A DNA stretch of 64,000 nucleotides from Pontibacter mangrovi (GTDB lineage: Bacteria > Bacteroidota > Bacteroidia > Cytophagales > Hymenobacteraceae). Numbering within the stretch: the first letter of the stretch is position 1; every line of letters begins with the position of its first letter. The stretch covers positions 1-64,000 of the forward strand of contig NZ_VFRQ01000012.1 of NCBI RefSeq assembly GCF_006385705.1, given 5' to 3'. A program made the translations under genes and the position numbers. Below, piece by piece: positions 62,922-64,000 of the stretch. The notes beneath the pieces were generated by a model that saw nothing but the letters and a program-made list of their open reading frames with translations, did not search any database and was not told where the DNA came from.

Positions 62922-64000
62922 TTAATGGCTGTCGATGATCTTGCTGATCACTCCTAAAAGCTTTTTTTCCTCTGTTTCCCAGTACACGTCCTGCGGCACG
63001 CCTGAAGTATAAAATAGCCCCTGCTGTATACGTGCCAGCAGTTCTAAGGGGCTAACCTGCCGGAAATCTATCGCCAGACCTGCCCCGGCAGCTACGACCA
63101 CGTTCTGCCACAGCGGGTTTTCGGGCACCAGCACGGGCAGGGCGTAGGCCATGTACTCGTATAGTTTGGTGGGCATGCAGCGCTCGGTGCTGGGGTTGGG
63201 GCGGTACGGCAGCAGGCCCAGGTTACAGGCTTGTATGTGCTGCAGTATCTGTTGGTGCGGCACCAGCCTGTCGCCGCCGATGAGCGTGATGTAGCTTTTA
63301 CCCTGCAGGCGCTGCTGCAGCTTTTGCAGGGTCTGGCGGTGCGCGCAGTAGCCAATGATGGTGAGCGTAGTAGACGGTGCCAGGTCATGCAGGGCCTCCG
63401 CCAGGTCCACCGCCTCAAACACCCCGTACAGCTCGGCGATGGTGCCGGAGTAGAGCAGGCGCAGCGGCGCATTGCCTAAGCCTACCGGGGTAGCGGGCAA
63501 GGTATAGTTTGCCGCAGGTTTATACTTGTTGCCGATCACGGTGAAGCACCCTGGCCTCAGAAACGGCAGCTCCTGCGCATAACTTTCCTCGGCCAGCAGA
63601 AAATGTGCTACAGCCGGCGATGCCCTTTGCTCTGTGCTCCCTACCCAGCGGGCCAGCAGCTGCCGGAGCAGGGGCGGGTAGTGCCGCTGCGAGGTCAGGT
63701 TCAACGTATAATTTTCCTGTACATCGTACACCAGCTTTGCGCCATACTGGCGGCAATAGCGCAGGCTGGCTTGCAGCAGCTCGTGCGTGCAGGCAATGAC
63801 CAGGTCCGGCTTTAGCGTGTGCAGCAGGCGCTCATACTTCTGCTGTGCCAAAAACCGGCCGGCGCTCAGGCGGCTGAAGCGAAAGATGGGGTGAAAGTGC
63901 AGGTTAGCGGGACTTGCCTCAGGCAGCGGCGCTTGAAAACCAGCCAGGTGAACCTGGGTTTCTGGCAGCTTGCACAACGACAGGCCCAGCTTTTCATACA
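62922..64000 (-). CDS. Glycosyltransferase, family 4-like, partial
   Basis: The frame is open to the window edge, with EKLGLSLCKLPETQVHLAGF upstream of a possible TTG at 63977, so the gene begins outside. About 359 residues are visible. The C-terminal GT-B half has PLRLLYSGTIAELYGVFEAV, YITLIGGDRLVPHQQ and MPTKLYEYMAYALPVLV with the usual E-x7-E-like sugar-nucleotide segment. It probably works in cell-surface glycan synthesis. Confidence 0.85.
   Translation of the reverse strand, partial: YEKLGLSLCKLPETQVHLAGFQAPLPEASPANLHFHPIFRFSRLSAGRFLAQQKYERLLHTLKPDLVIACTHELLQASLRYCRQYGAKLVYDVQENYTLNLTSQRHYPPLLRQLLARWVGSTEQRASPAVAHFLLAEESYAQELPFLRPGCFTVIGNKYKPAANYTLPATPVGLGNAPLRLLYSGTIAELYGVFEAVDLAEALHDLAPSTTLTIIGYCAHRQTLQKLQQRLQGKSYITLIGGDRLVPHQQILQHIQACNLGLLPYRPNPSTERCMPTKLYEYMAYALPVLVPENPLWQNVVVAAGAGLAIDFRQVSPLELLARIQQGLFYTSGVPQDVYWETEEKKLLGVISKIIDSH

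Overview
The window looks like a chromosome segment of a Bacteroidota bacterium, most likely Cytophagales/Hymenobacteraceae (Pontibacter-like). The grounds are a SusC/SusD pair, LytS/LytTR-type signalling, AraC and ECF-sigma genes of Bacteroidota type, and families I associate with that phylum (DUF6520, DUF6493, DUF4172-Fic). The genus is inferred from general resemblance, not from a marker search.

Layout. 1-275: the 3' end of a 5S rRNA gene, its terminator, and a frameshifted integrase tail. 1015-3698: an IS3-family element split by an IS110-family element. The IS110 left end holds a strong candidate bridge RNA whose guide segments match the insertion site. 3720-4039: a dead Crp/Fnr gene. 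4255-14734: a redox-coupled SusCD locus. MauE-like and two-Cys DUF6520 genes face an operon of two small paralogues, TlpA-like thioredoxin, SusC, SusD, a free DsbD alpha domain and DsbD. 15015-17938: an XRE regulator and a LytS/LytTR two-component pair. 17999-27717: small unknowns, an HNH-type protein, secreted proteins, two coupled alpha/beta hydrolases, a desaturase, a PAP2 phosphatase and a glycosyltransferase.

27.7-49.2 kb is an accessory, decaying region. It holds a TcmP-like protein, a 5'-truncated HipA kinase, and fused remnants of a hydrolase, an alcohol dehydrogenase and a metallophosphoesterase. It also holds a DUF6493/SWIM pair and a Fic protein with its own wHTH domain and a large palindrome just upstream, followed by frameshifted ArdC and RadC-like genes. 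An IS1182 ruin contains a fibronectin-III fragment, and an ECF sigma gene is paired with a membrane protein gene. An IS110 scrap, a lipoprotein peptidase gene and an IS3 ruin complete the region.

49.3-54.1 kb carries an esterase, a membrane-anchored AraC regulator, a DinB-fold protein and a Kelch lipoprotein. 54.7-57.0 kb carries an integration module (two excisionase-like HTH genes, a frameshifted tyrosine recombinase and direct repeats) against the 3' end of mnmE. From mnmE to the window end the content is core genome: mnmE, a thioredoxin lipoprotein, mntR-mntH (mntH carries a UspA tail), fabH and a partial glycosyltransferase.

The most unusual items are the IS110 bridge RNA with readable target and donor guides, the redox-SusCD locus with active-site cysteines lost from one DsbD alpha domain and kept in another, the Fic palindrome, and the DUF6493-SWIM pair.
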